Counted from the stretch's first letter, positions 52,601-59,864 are shown. The stretch: 64,000 nucleotides of DNA from Spirosoma utsteinense (GCF_014282275.1 NZ_VFIA01000004.1:186001-250000), one strand, 5' to 3'. Made by a program: numbers and translations. The notes: generated by a model from the letters alone, not told the origin.

Positions 52601-52771
52601 TATGACCTGTCGATGCAGATTGGCGAGCTGGTGTTGTTTCCGGCCATTCGCAAAACAACCGCCGATGTCATCGTATCGGCAGCCGGTACCTCCTGCCGCC
52701 ATCAGATCAAGGATGGTACCCACCGGCGCGCCCAGCACCCGGCCGAAATTCTGTTCGACGCCCTGACGTAA
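49601..52771 (+). CDS. D-lactate dehydrogenase-like FAD / 4Fe-4S protein with an in-frame hairpin insertion
   Basis: A 1056-residue flavo-iron-sulfur oxidoreductase. The FAD-binding domain (PCMH fold) lies at about 50-215 (GLIPRAAGTSLAGQVVGNGI, MIGNNSCGLHSIIWGTTRDH), then FAD-oxidase C (IAGSEGTLCFITEAKLNLLP, HAGAGEIHVLPLINLK). The iron-sulfur part has CSGSGDCRK and CLSCKACTSECPSSVDM, followed by CCG-type motifs (HGHCHQKAL, PSGCCGMAGSFGYE). Such proteins oxidise D-lactate or related 2-hydroxyacids and feed quinone. Between GYALDAMVGF and FNFAKLIAGSEG the protein carries about 52 extra residues of Glu/Gly/Arg then Pro/Ser, encoded by a purine/pyrimidine inverted repeat at 50367-50522, in frame. 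Confidence 0.9.
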   Translation: MFRLTPKLPFSTLVPSFEGDLYFDESPEHTAQRILYATDASVYQEMPVAVAIPKSVADIKRLLRFAKQHTQLGVPVGLIPRAAGTSLAGQVVGNGIVVDISKHFGQILEVNAQERWVRVQPGVIRDDLNAFLKPHGLLFGPETSTASRAMIGGMIGNNSCGLHSIIWGTTRDHLLEVRAVLSDGAEVTFGALTRPEFDAKCRGENVASPLEQQLYVQFRDWLSTETTQQHIRAGYPKPTVTRRNTGYALDAMVGFWEEGGKEEREEGGEGGRREGGKEEAPALNAPFPPSSLSSLLPSSLSSFLPPSQFNFAKLIAGSEGTLCFITEAKLNLLPLPPAETALVCAHFDTIRQSLEANLVALDHGCAASELVDDYILQLTKTNIEQAKNRHFVEGDPKAILMVEFFSATRAEVTARASAFVADLQGRLLGYAYPTLYDDDTKKPWALRKAGLSIMYNIPGDEKPANVIEDTAVDVRDLPDYIDELDRMAWENHGLKLEYSAHAGAGEIHVLPLINLKSSAGRTTFRNLLMDTAQLVKKYGGSLSGEHGDGRLRGECIAFMLGPENYQLCKDVKALWDPQNLFNPGKVVDTPPMNESLRSEADVVIAPPKTIFDFSAVGGILEAAEKCSGSGDCRKTEISGGTMCPSYMATRRERDTTRARANILRHFYSNKSRPTSHDYETVKDVLDLCLSCKACTSECPSSVDMTRMKAEFTQQQYRENGVPLRARLVGNFTRLMSLASLTPWAYNAIYSTPALRRAANRAVGFHPDRTMPELAPTTLRKWWWEHKKEENERIERERRKHNALSTQAETANAPTGSVLIFADEFTNYNDVEVGQKAIQLMQRLGYSVTMPNHVESGRTYLSKGLVDDARQIAIRNVTLLKDIVTDDAPLVGLEPSAILTFRDEYPALVPAELKADAQRIAKNTFLFEEWLAREASANRIDRKLFTTRTRQVVVHGHCHQKALSSMEPVKTVLSLPENYTVTLIPSGCCGMAGSFGYEAEHYDLSMQIGELVLFPAIRKTTADVIVSAAGTSCRHQIKDGTHRRAQHPAEILFDALT
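50367..50522. repeat. Polypurine/polypyrimidine inverted repeat inserted in a coding region
   Basis: The left arm (about 50367-50439) is almost pure G and A, built of GGAGGAAAGGAGG-type words. The right arm (about 50454-50522) is its near complement in C and T. The whole insert is 156 bases, exactly 52 codons, and keeps the reading frame. It could form a long hairpin or triplex. Confidence 0.9.
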
Positions 52772-52829
52772 CGCGGACTTCAGCCCGCTGTACTACACAC
52801 ACAGCGGACTGAAGTCCGCGCTACGTCAG
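52763..52829. repeat. Inverted repeat related to the 1773 palindrome
   Basis: Arms 52763-52791 and 52801-52829 (GCGGACTTCAGCCCGCTGT against ACAGCGGACTGAAGTCCGC, flanked by CTGACGTA and TACGTCAG) with a 9-base loop. The left arm overlaps the stop codon of the preceding gene. Shares the GGACTTCAGCCCG core with 1773-1828. Confidence 0.85.
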
Positions 52830-52894
52830 CTGCCTTACAAAAAACCTTTTCCGGTTCCGGTGGTTTTCCATAGACCAAAACATTCACAACGATT

Positions 52895-53887
52895 ATGGAA
52901 AATAACGCGAACCTCAGCGATGGTGCACAACAGGCTGATATTGTATCGTCTGAACATGCCGAAACAATGTTCAGTGCCGATCAGGCTGAAACCAATATGG
53001 TTAAGCTGGTCGACGGTAAGCTGACGCCCATCGGCAATACCGAATCTGATGTTTCTGACGATATGCCCCGTATTCGCCTGGGTAGCGATGAAGAACGGGC
53101 GCTTACCGGCGACGATAAAAAGAAGTACGAAAACTCGGAAGCGGCTTTGCGGGCGGGTAATGTCATCGACGTATCGGTGATGCCGAATGATCCCATTGCT
53201 GTAGGTGATATCACGGGCAATCCCGACGCGGGGTCTACCGTGGCTACGGGTCTACCATCGGAAGATGCGCCGGACCAGACCGAAGCCGGTAAGGACAGCA
53301 CACCAACGGGCTCGTTTGGTGTCTGGAATATGATCCCATCCACACCGGGAATACCCGATCCTATGCAGCCGGTGCCGGGTATTCCCGAAACTCCGCCTTA
53401 TAACCCAGTGCCCGGCCCCGAGATTCCCGATCTGCCCGGAACGCCAAAGCCCGGAACTCCTGAAATTCAGGAGCCGGACCAGCCCGACCGTTCGCATGAG
53501 ATCAACGCCGGTGCCAACTTCGTGACCTACACGGCCGGGATCGTGGGTATCGACCCCACTCAGGACCTGGAGCCGGGCGAAGCAGTACCGGGTAACCAGT
53601 ATGAGGGTATGGGAAGTGGACCTGAAGAAGGTATGGTTGAAAAACCTGATACCGGCGATTCGGCTCATCGGTATGATGTCGATGCCAAGGATACCGACCA
53701 GTACCAGCCGGGTGAGCGTCGCGAGGAAGGCAAAGAAGCGCAGCAACTGCCGCGTGAACTGGCCGACGAAAGCAGCATTCAGGCGCAGGATATGGTCAGT
53801 GGTCCCGACCGCTCGGATCAGAAATCGACCGACGGACTGGATCGTAAATACAATGACCCACAGGCAGCCCGGGATATGGCAAGCTAA
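52895..53887 (+). CDS. Hypothetical acidic, proline-rich protein
   Basis: A 330-residue protein I do not recognise. It has no signal peptide or membrane segment. It is acidic, with a central proline-rich stretch (IPSTPGIPDPMQPVPGIPET, LPGTPKPGTPEIQEPDQPD), and looks mostly disordered. The C-terminal part (KDTDQYQPGERREEGKEAQQ) is very hydrophilic. A 27-bp perfect hairpin ends the unit. Confidence 0.7.
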   Translation: MENNANLSDGAQQADIVSSEHAETMFSADQAETNMVKLVDGKLTPIGNTESDVSDDMPRIRLGSDEERALTGDDKKKYENSEAALRAGNVIDVSVMPNDPIAVGDITGNPDAGSTVATGLPSEDAPDQTEAGKDSTPTGSFGVWNMIPSTPGIPDPMQPVPGIPETPPYNPVPGPEIPDLPGTPKPGTPEIQEPDQPDRSHEINAGANFVTYTAGIVGIDPTQDLEPGEAVPGNQYEGMGSGPEEGMVEKPDTGDSAHRYDVDAKDTDQYQPGERREEGKEAQQLPRELADESSIQAQDMVSGPDRSDQKSTDGLDRKYNDPQAARDMAS

Positions 53888-53906
53888 GTGGCTGACGAAG
53901 ACCAAT

Positions 53907-53967
53907 GGAAATGGGTGATCAACTTTACCAATGCTTAGATCATTGGTAAAGTTGATCACCCATTTCC
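53907..53967. terminator. 27-bp perfect hairpin terminator
   Basis: Arms 53907-53933 and 53941-53967 (GGGTGATCAACTTTACCAATG and complement parts) with a 7-base loop, 19 bases after the stop. Long enough to be a repeat element as well. Confidence 0.8.
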
Positions 53968-54015
53968 GTTAAATTTGCCAATGTATTTACCTTTACCTTA
54001 AAACCGATAAGCCTC

Positions 54016-54708
54016 ATGAAAAAATTGTTGATTCCCTGCCTGCTACTGAGTGTGTTGGCGATGGCGACACCTCCCGGTAAAAAATCGAAGTGGACCAGCC
54101 TGTTCGATGGCAAAACCATTAAAGGCTGGCATAGCTACCACAAAGAAGGTGTCGTTGGCTGGTATGTTGAGGATGGTGCCATGACCCCCGACGGGACCGG
54201 TGGCGACCTGGTCACCGACAAGGAATATGAGAACTTCGAACTTGAGTTCGATTTCAAAATACCTAAGGGGAGTAATAGTGGTGTCGTTTACAAAATAATC
54301 GACAGCCCGGATATCAAAAGCACATACATGTCGGGCCCGGAGTATCAGGTTATCGACGACAAAGGCTATCTGGATGGAGATGGCAAGCCCTACAAGCTGA
54401 AAGACAGCCAGATGAGCGGGGCTAACTATGACGTTATTCCCCCGGCTGATTTCGACGCCATAAAGCCTGTCGGCGAGTGGAACAAAGGCCGGATTTTGGT
54501 CAACAATAATCACGTTGAGCACTACCTGAACGGAAAAAAAGTAGTGGAGTACGAATATGGTTCCGATGCTTGGAAAGCCATGGTAGCCAAGAGCAAGTTT
54601 GCCAGCTGGCCTTATGTACAACCGCACGCCAAAGGGAAGATTGCTCTCCAAAATCATAGCCCTAAAGAGCGTGTCTGGTACCGAAACGTGCAAATCCGCG
54701 AACTGTAG
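54016..54708 (+). CDS. DUF1080 (3-keto-disaccharide hydrolase-like) exported protein
   Basis: A 230-residue protein with a signal peptide (MKKLLIPCLLLSVLAMA) and one DUF1080 domain. This copy has the shorter classical form: WTSLFDGKTIKGWHSY, VGWYVEDGAMTPDGTGGDLV, ENFELEFDFKIPKGSNSG, VVYKIIDSPDIKSTYMSGPE, GEWNKGRILVNNNHVEHYLN and GKIALQNHSPKERVWYRNVQ. It resembles the 3-keto-glycoside-acting members more closely than the other three copies in the window. It stands alone between hairpins. Family firm; substrate unknown. Confidence 0.92.
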   Translation: MKKLLIPCLLLSVLAMATPPGKKSKWTSLFDGKTIKGWHSYHKEGVVGWYVEDGAMTPDGTGGDLVTDKEYENFELEFDFKIPKGSNSGVVYKIIDSPDIKSTYMSGPEYQVIDDKGYLDGDGKPYKLKDSQMSGANYDVIPPADFDAIKPVGEWNKGRILVNNNHVEHYLNGKKVVEYEYGSDAWKAMVAKSKFASWPYVQPHAKGKIALQNHSPKERVWYRNVQIREL

Positions 54709-54769
54709 ACGCTTTTCTTGTAAAACGGGATGACCTTACCCAAAAAGCAGCCTGGTTCCGGCACATCTG

Positions 54770-55045
54770 CGGGGGCGTGGCGTCAGGTCAAGTGACGTAT
54801 AGTATGTGTACATCTCCAGTATTGGTCAGGTAGCCCGGTAAGGGCGACCTGTCAATAATTGTTATCGCTCCTGCCTTGTCTGAAGCGCCGTAGGTGCGAC
54901 CTGAATGAACTACATCAGGTCGCACCTACGGCGCTTTACAGGCTACCCTTGCTTTCTTTTCTATTGACAGGTCGCCCCTACAGGGCTTTTCAGAAGCAAA
55001 TAAGAAGTGTATACACGGTAGGTCAAGGGGCCTGACACCCCGCGC
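54770..55045. repeat. Triple nested inverted-repeat block
   Basis: Three layers can be read. Inner: GAAGCGCCGTAGGTGCGACC and complement around 54890-54940. Middle: AGCCCGGTAAGGGCGACCTG with TCAATA and complement around 54831-54855 and 54963-54985. Outer, imperfect: GGGGCGTGGCGTCAGGTCAA against the complement of TGACACCCCGCGC around 54770-54810 and 55010-55045. It fills most of a 414-base gap between convergent genes. Confidence 0.7.
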
Positions 55046-55122
55046 GATACTCTTGTTTTCACTTCGAACCTTAAAAAGATACCGACTTTTAACATTCGGG
55101 ATGACTCATGTTTGCGTTGGGT

Positions 55123-55527
55123 TCAGTCAAGCGCTATCTTCTTGCGGTTGGCCTTTATATCCCCTTTGTGTTTCTTGTTGGAAATGCGCTCAGCTACGGC
55201 TGATTTCGATGGTTTGGTAGCCCGGCGGGGTTTGGGCGTTTCGAACGCTTTTCCAATCAACTTCAGAAATTTCTTCGTCACTTTCTCCTTATTGCCCAGT
55301 TGCGTCCGCTCGGTCTGATGCGTTAGCACCAGTTCACCCTCGGTGGTAAGCTTGTTGGCCAGTTTCTCCAGCAGAACCGTCCGCTGGGGGTCGGTCAGCA
55401 GCGCCGAATCCCGGACGCTAAAGCGAAGTTCAGCTTTGGTGGCTACTTTATTTACGTTCTGGCCACCCGCGCCCCCACTGCGGGCAAACTGGTATTGAAC
55501 ATCGGCAAGCAGTTGGGTCGGGTTCAT
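55123..55527 (-). CDS. arfB: Alternative ribosome-rescue factor ArfB (YaeJ)
   Basis: The ATG at 55527 (MNPTQLLADVQYQFARSGG) is preferred over 55557; 134 residues. The release-factor GGQ motif is in FARSGGAGGQNVNKVATKAE, and the C-terminal tail is basic (PKRRATKPSKSAVAERISNK, KHKGDIKANRKK), as needed to enter the empty mRNA channel of stalled ribosomes. It hydrolyses peptidyl-tRNA on ribosomes lacking a stop codon. Length matches YaeJ. Convergent with the 54016 gene. Confidence 0.93.
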   Translation of the reverse strand: MNPTQLLADVQYQFARSGGAGGQNVNKVATKAELRFSVRDSALLTDPQRTVLLEKLANKLTTEGELVLTHQTERTQLGNKEKVTKKFLKLIGKAFETPKPRRATKPSKSAVAERISNKKHKGDIKANRKKIALD

Positions 55528-55745
55528 AAGGGAGGGATTATACACAATCCAGAACAATACCTGGTTGCCAACGTTCCCGGAATTTTGCGGTATCCGGTAA
55601 AAATAACAGGTGCTGGTTCAGGGTAAGTTTTACAGAAAAGAAACACAACTCTACAAACATTATAGGATTGCATTAGGTTGGAAAAGGACCCGTCGACCGG
55701 CAGGTCTGTTGGGGGATAAACTAACGGCAAAACTAAGCTCACGTT

Positions 55746-56129
55746 ATGATTTCCAAGGATCAAAACCAGATTGCACTGATCGATCAGACCGTCAATGCCT
55801 TCGATAGTGGTATCAGCACGATTGAACCACAGGATGGTATTGCGCTGATCGATAAATGGCTCGACCGGCTCGATGAAGTTGGTGACGACGCAACCGACGA
55901 GATTGCCGACACGCTGGAAGAACTGCGTTCAGAACTGGATCCGAGCCAGAACGAAGGCCAGCCGGATGCCTCAGCCATTGCCGAGATCCTGCAGGATCTG
56001 ATCCAACAAACCCAGGCCGTGATGCAGTCGGCCGAGGCCAGCGCCGAACAAACCGAACTGTCACAACTGATCGCCACGCTCGAAAATCTGCACAGCCAGG
56101 TTGCCGCCAGCGCGGGTGATGAGTCATAA
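55746..56129 (+). CDS. Tandem-array protein 1 of 7 (unrecognised helical family)
   Basis: A 127-residue soluble, acidic, all-helical protein and the first of seven tandem paralogues. Core: QTVNAFDSGISTIEPQDG, IALIDKWLDRLDE, LEELRSELDP and a C-terminal helix ending IATLENLHSQV. The family pattern is P-x-x-G-(I/M)-x-L-I-x-x-W, then L-x-E-L-(R/K)-x-x-L, then D/E-x-x-x-(I/L)-x-x-L-L. No Cys, signal peptide or known domain. It ends 16 bases before the next member. Function unknown. Confidence 0.85.
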   Translation: MISKDQNQIALIDQTVNAFDSGISTIEPQDGIALIDKWLDRLDEVGDDATDEIADTLEELRSELDPSQNEGQPDASAIAEILQDLIQQTQAVMQSAEASAEQTELSQLIATLENLHSQVAASAGDES

Positions 56130-56145
56130 CTAAACCTGAACAATT

Positions 56146-56877
56146 ATGGCACTTGATCAACACGCGGCCAATCTGGTCACGACAACCGTAAACGCTTTCA
56201 ATGGCGATACGACGAGTATTTCACCGATCGATGGTATTTCGCTTATCGATAGCTGGATCAGCGCCCTCAGCAACAGTGATCAGGATACAGATTCTGTAGC
56301 GGGTGGCTTGAACGAACTCAGAACCGAGTTACAAAGTAGTAATCCGGACGGAGCCAGAATCCAGCAGCTGCTGGGCTACATGGTCGATCAGGCCAATCAG
56401 GTAGCCTCATCGGCCGATGCCGAAGTAAAGGAAACCCTCGACCCCCTTGTGAACGCTTTGCAGGGATTTCGTCAGCAACTGGGTGGATCGGAGAAGATGG
56501 CCGCCATGAACACGCAGCCATCTGATACGGTCATGCCCGGCGAGTCGGGCGGGCAGGCACCTATGACAAGTACCGTAGGTGGCGAATCGACCAACAGCGG
56601 GGCCGGGGCATCGACCCTTCGCGAAGACGATGACGACCAGCTAACGAACCGAAACGGCGGTACCATGGATAGCGGTTCGGCACCGGCGGCCGAGGCTACT
56701 ACCGGTAGCGCCGGGGCTGAGCAGCAGGATGGCGGTTCGTATGGGTCGGGCTACGGTACCGGATCGGACGGCGGTGGCGATGACTACAGCACCAATTCCG
56801 GTACGCAGCGTTCAGGCGTTTCGGGTGGTACGGCCGAGTCGGGCAGTGCCGCATCGGGCGGACGTTCCCAGTATTGA
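56146..56877 (+). CDS. Tandem-array protein 2 of 7, with long disordered tail
   Basis: A 243-residue member. Residues 1-115 are the family core: TTVNAFNGDTTSISPIDG, ISLIDSWISALS, GLNELRTELQ, NPDGARIQQLLGYMVDQAN and LVNALQGFRQQL. Residues 120-243 form a Gly/Ser/Thr/Asp-rich tail (STVGGESTNSGAGASTL, GGSYGSGYGTGSDGGGDDYS) found in no other member. The tail looks intrinsically disordered and ends with SQY. Sixteen bases separate it from member 1, so both are likely on one mRNA. Confidence 0.85.
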   Translation: MALDQHAANLVTTTVNAFNGDTTSISPIDGISLIDSWISALSNSDQDTDSVAGGLNELRTELQSSNPDGARIQQLLGYMVDQANQVASSADAEVKETLDPLVNALQGFRQQLGGSEKMAAMNTQPSDTVMPGESGGQAPMTSTVGGESTNSGAGASTLREDDDDQLTNRNGGTMDSGSAPAAEATTGSAGAEQQDGGSYGSGYGTGSDGGGDDYSTNSGTQRSGVSGGTAESGSAASGGRSQY

Positions 56878-57059
56878 TCTATTTCGCAGCAAGTACCGTG
56901 TTGAGGTAACGGACCGATGAGACGCAGCCTGCGTAACCATCCATCCGTTACCTCAATTGGTATTATCATTATCGGCACGCTTCTTTTTCGGTCGTAAACA
57001 AACCACCGGCAGGTGTGTTTTACCCGATAGAAGCAGTATACCAACGTTACTCAACAACT

Positions 57060-57422
57060 ATGGCAAATCAACATTCATCCACAGACGGCTCGTCGGCTAC
57101 TACGCTGATCGACGACACCATCCGGGCCTTCGATCAGGGTCAGGCGGCATCTCCTCAGGAAGGAATGTCGCTGATTACCGATTGGTTTTCATCGATCAAA
57201 AATAACCACATCGCTGGCGATGTAATGCAGCCGCTGACGGAGCTACGGAATGAACTTCAAAGTGGAGCACCGGAAGGAACCCGGCTTCGGCAGCTTTTTC
57301 TCCAGCTTGCCGACATGACCGAAGCATTGGCAGCCAAGGGAGAAGGAGACGTACCATCGCGGCTAACGACGCTGTCGACGGCCCTGCGAAACTTTGCCGG
57401 TCAGTTCTCCACCGTAGTTTAA
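57060..57422 (+). CDS. Tandem-array protein 3 of 7
   Basis: A 120-residue member with start at 57060 (MANQHSSTDGSSATTLIDDT); the frame is open from 57015 but that part shows no conservation. Core: DDTIRAFDQGQAASPQEG, MSLITDWFSSIK, LTELRNELQSGAPEGTRLRQ and TALRNFAGQF. The 180-base gap before it has room for a separate promoter. Soluble and helical, function unknown. Confidence 0.85.
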   Translation: MANQHSSTDGSSATTLIDDTIRAFDQGQAASPQEGMSLITDWFSSIKNNHIAGDVMQPLTELRNELQSGAPEGTRLRQLFLQLADMTEALAAKGEGDVPSRLTTLSTALRNFAGQFSTVV

Positions 57423-57490
57423 TCAAGTCAACTGAGTCGTGGACCGGGGCTGTCTTCTTATGGGCAGATGGCTCACGGAACCCGGCTGTA

Positions 57491-57847
57491 ATGTATACGA
57501 ATATGCCTTCACACGCATTGGACCAACGGTTGTTTGAACAGGTATTCTCGAAGCTGGGTGCCGACGATGCCGCTATACCCGCCCCCGTCGATGGGATTCA
57601 ACTGATCAACGGATGGCTGGAGGTCATCCAGGGGACACACCTAACAGCCAGTATAGAAGCGCAACTGATTGAACTGAAAGGCCAGCTGCAGTTTGCCAAG
57701 CCTGATCCCGATCGGATTCGTGATCTGCTTGGCAGCCTGTCTGACCATACAACCCAGGTGGCTCAGGGTGCTCACCTACAGGAGCAAACGGTTAACAAGC
57801 TCGAAAAGCTCGCTACGGCGCTGCGTAACCTGGGCAATAAACTTTAA
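57491..57847 (+). CDS. Tandem-array protein 4 of 7
   Basis: A 118-residue member. Start at 57491 or the Met at 57503 (MPSHALDQRLFEQ). Core: EQVFSKLGADDAAIPAPVDG, IQLINGWLEVIQG, LIELKGQLQFAKPDPDRIRD and LATALRNLGNKL. It has Asn in place of the usual Asp or Glu before GW and Lys in place of Arg in L-x-E-L-R. Twenty bases from member 5, so probably co-transcribed. Confidence 0.85.
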   Translation: MYTNMPSHALDQRLFEQVFSKLGADDAAIPAPVDGIQLINGWLEVIQGTHLTASIEAQLIELKGQLQFAKPDPDRIRDLLGSLSDHTTQVAQGAHLQEQTVNKLEKLATALRNLGNKL

Positions 57848-57866
57848 CGGGTAAACATTTTCAACG

Positions 57867-58211
57867 ATGGGATCGAACATACTGGAAGAGCGAATGCTCG
57901 AAGACACACTGACCACGTTTCGCGATGGCTCCCAAGCGGGTGTTTCGCCGGCGCAGGGTGTCATGCTGATCGACGGCTGGCTACAGGCGCTACAGGGCGA
58001 CCCGAATCTGGACGATCTGGAAGGTCAACTCAATGAGTTACGGGCCGAATTGCAATCGGCTCAGCCAGACGCCCCACACATCCGGCAAGTGATGGAAGGC
58101 CTGGCCGACAAAACCCAGCAGATCGCCGAAGGGCCAACGGCCGAAGGTACCTGGACCGGAGGGCTGGAAAGCCTGTCGAAGATTCTCCGAAATTTCGGAA
58201 GCAAGTTATAA
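57867..58211 (+). CDS. Tandem-array protein 5 of 7
   Basis: A 114-residue member that starts MGSNILEERMLEDTLTTF. Core: RDGSQAGVSPAQG, VMLIDGWLQALQGD, LNELRAELQSAQPDAPHIRQ and LSKILRNFGSKL. It is closest to members 4 and 6 by eye, sharing the LIxGWL motif and the RNF/RNL..L end. Function unknown. Confidence 0.85.
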   Translation: MGSNILEERMLEDTLTTFRDGSQAGVSPAQGVMLIDGWLQALQGDPNLDDLEGQLNELRAELQSAQPDAPHIRQVMEGLADKTQQIAEGPTAEGTWTGGLESLSKILRNFGSKL

Positions 58212-58309
58212 CCCTTCGTAGGATGGTGCCTGTTGAACCTGTCTACGCGTTTGTGCGGCTGGCCACTGTCCCGACATGTACTAGCTAACGTTTATTAATT
58301 CACTACACT

Positions 58310-58654
58310 ATGGAAGAATCACTGGAACAGCGAATGCTTACCGATACACTCGGTGCATTTGGTGAAGGCAGTACGGCAGTAGTTGCCCCCGACAGGGGTA
58401 TTTTGCTGATCGAAGGCTGGCTCAACGCCCTGCGGGGCGACGTGGGTGCTGAGCGCATCAGAGCCGAGCTGGAAACCCTGCGCGATAACCTGGCTTCAGG
58501 TAATCCGGACGGAAACATGATTCGTCACCTGCTGTTGAGTATGGCCAGCCACACCTCAACCCTGGCGGGAGAGCCTTCTGTTGCCAACGGTCAAATGGCC
58601 AATCAGCTTCGGCAATTAGCCGAAGCACTTCGTAATTTTAGTAGTCAATTCTGA
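58310..58654 (+). CDS. Tandem-array protein 6 of 7
   Basis: A 114-residue member that starts MEESLEQRMLTDTLGAF, very like member 5. Core: GEGSTAVVAPDRG, ILLIEGWLNALRGD, LETLRDNLASGNPDGNMIRH and LAEALRNFSSQF. The gap to member 7 is a single base, so translation is likely coupled. Confidence 0.85.
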   Translation: MEESLEQRMLTDTLGAFGEGSTAVVAPDRGILLIEGWLNALRGDVGAERIRAELETLRDNLASGNPDGNMIRHLLLSMASHTSTLAGEPSVANGQMANQLRQLAEALRNFSSQF

Positions 58655-58655
58655 T

Positions 58656-59006
58656 ATGATCTCACACGAACAATCAACCGAACTGCTCGACGCGACGATG
58701 AGCGTCCTCGAGGAAAACATAGCCGATACGACGCCCCAAAGTGGCAAAGGCGTCATTGACAAGTGGCTGGTTGAACTGCGCAAGACCGAAAACGCGACCG
58801 ACATCACCGATACGCTGGAACGGGTAAAAACGCAGTTGGAAAGCGACCAGATCAACGCCGATGAACTTAGCGAACTGTTGTCGACACTGGCCACACAAAC
58901 TACGGAGTTTAGCACCCTGATGGGTTCGGAGGGTGATATTGCCCCCCGCCTGGAAGGGATGGCTTCTTCGCTTCGTACCCTGGCGGGCAACTTGAGTAAC
59001 AGCTAA
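58656..59006 (+). CDS. Tandem-array protein 7 of 7
   Basis: A 116-residue member and the most diverged. Core: DATMSVLEENIADTTPQSG, KGVIDKWLVELRKTE, LERVKTQLESDQINADELSE and LRTLAGNLSNS. The L-I-D-x-W motif is VIDKW and the L-x-E-L-R motif is LERVK. It closes the array; the 59072-59156 inverted repeat follows. Confidence 0.8.
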   Translation: MISHEQSTELLDATMSVLEENIADTTPQSGKGVIDKWLVELRKTENATDITDTLERVKTQLESDQINADELSELLSTLATQTTEFSTLMGSEGDIAPRLEGMASSLRTLAGNLSNS

Positions 59007-59071
59007 TTTCTATAAACCTTAGTTAATCGGGTGGTAGAGCATGACCCGTAATTTTGCTAAGGGTACTGTTC

Positions 59072-59156
59072 TTCAACCACTACCAGGGGCTTTTCCCACT
59101 GGCAGGGTTACCACTTACAACCCTGCCAGTGGGCAACGCCCCTGGTAGTGGTTGAA
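59072..59156. repeat. Inverted repeat, second copy of the CCACTACCAGGGGC family
   Basis: Arms 59072-59109 and 59119-59156 around a 9-base loop, sharing CCACTACCAGGGGC and CCCACTGGCAGGGT with 35118-35202. A few mismatches near the arm middle (CTTTTCC against GGGCAACG) show independent drift. It ends the seven-gene array. Confidence 0.9.
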
Positions 59157-59296
59157 AATAAAAAGACTCCCAATTAGGACATAGGTGTCTTCAATTCCTG
59201 TCAATTAACATAAAAATAGCGCTGTTTAGCACCACCACACCGGGGTACTAAACAGCGCTGTTTTTATAGGGCCTTATAGAAATTGGCGTTGACTCC

Positions 59297-59758
59297 TTAC
59301 GCCAGGGCCCGCTGAAACAAGCTGAGCCGGTCACGCAGCACGTAGCTACTGATCTCGGGATTCCAGCCACCCCGGCCATTGACCGCAAACGTTCGCAATT
59401 CCTGCGGCAGCGTAGCGTATTTATCCAGTGCCTTGTACCAGGCCGTGCGGTCGCGGTAGGGAGCCAGGAGCGTTTGAGCCTGAATGAGCGCCCGGTGCTG
59501 ACGGGGCGACCATACGGGCCGCTGTCGGTATACGACCCCTTGCTTGTTGAGCAGGTCGGGCAGTGCCTGTGGGGGAGCAAAAGGCAAGAGTTCGGCCAGC
59601 AGGTACAGCCCCAACTCCACGTTGAGCAGCCGGTTGGCTACCAGGCCGGGTAGCGCATGGCGGTGGCGTATGCGGGTTGCCAGGGGTTCCTGCCAGCCCA
59701 ACAGGCCAGTTAAAGCCGGGCGGACGGTAAAACGGGTGGATGATAAGACCATGTTCAT
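59297..59758 (-). CDS. Unknown protein A of a paralogous pair with a shared operator
   Basis: The ATG at 59758 (or 59752, MNMVLSSTRF) is chosen because the longer frame from 59788 overlaps a conserved regulatory site. About 153 residues, basic and helical, no signal peptide. Core shared with the next gene: LLNVELGLYLLAELLPFAPP, QALPDLL, and RPVWSPRQHRALIQAQTLLA. The C-terminus ends YVLRDRLSLFQRALA. I do not recognise a family. The pair differs from the upstream seven-gene array and lies on the opposite strand. Confidence 0.75.
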   Translation of the reverse strand: MNMVLSSTRFTVRPALTGLLGWQEPLATRIRHRHALPGLVANRLLNVELGLYLLAELLPFAPPQALPDLLNKQGVVYRQRPVWSPRQHRALIQAQTLLAPYRDRTAWYKALDKYATLPQELRTFAVNGRGGWNPEISSYVLRDRLSLFQRALA

Positions 59759-59782
59759 GTTGTAGTTGTTGTTTACTGTTCT

Positions 59783-59826
59783 GAACAAAGTTCAGCCTAT
59801 GAGAACGTAAATGTTTTACGTTGTTC
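59783..59826 (-). promoter_or_regulatory. Conserved regulatory site, copy 1
   Basis: GAACAAAGTTC (59783-59793), 9 variable bases, then GAACGTAA...TTACGTTGTTC (59803-59826). The same arrangement with identical spacing occurs at 60321-60364 before the paralogous gene. The dyad suggests a repressor or activator site overlapping the promoter. Confidence 0.75.
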
Positions 59827-59864
59827 TATTTTTCTTTTATTATTTTTTCGTGTCGCGTCGGCTG

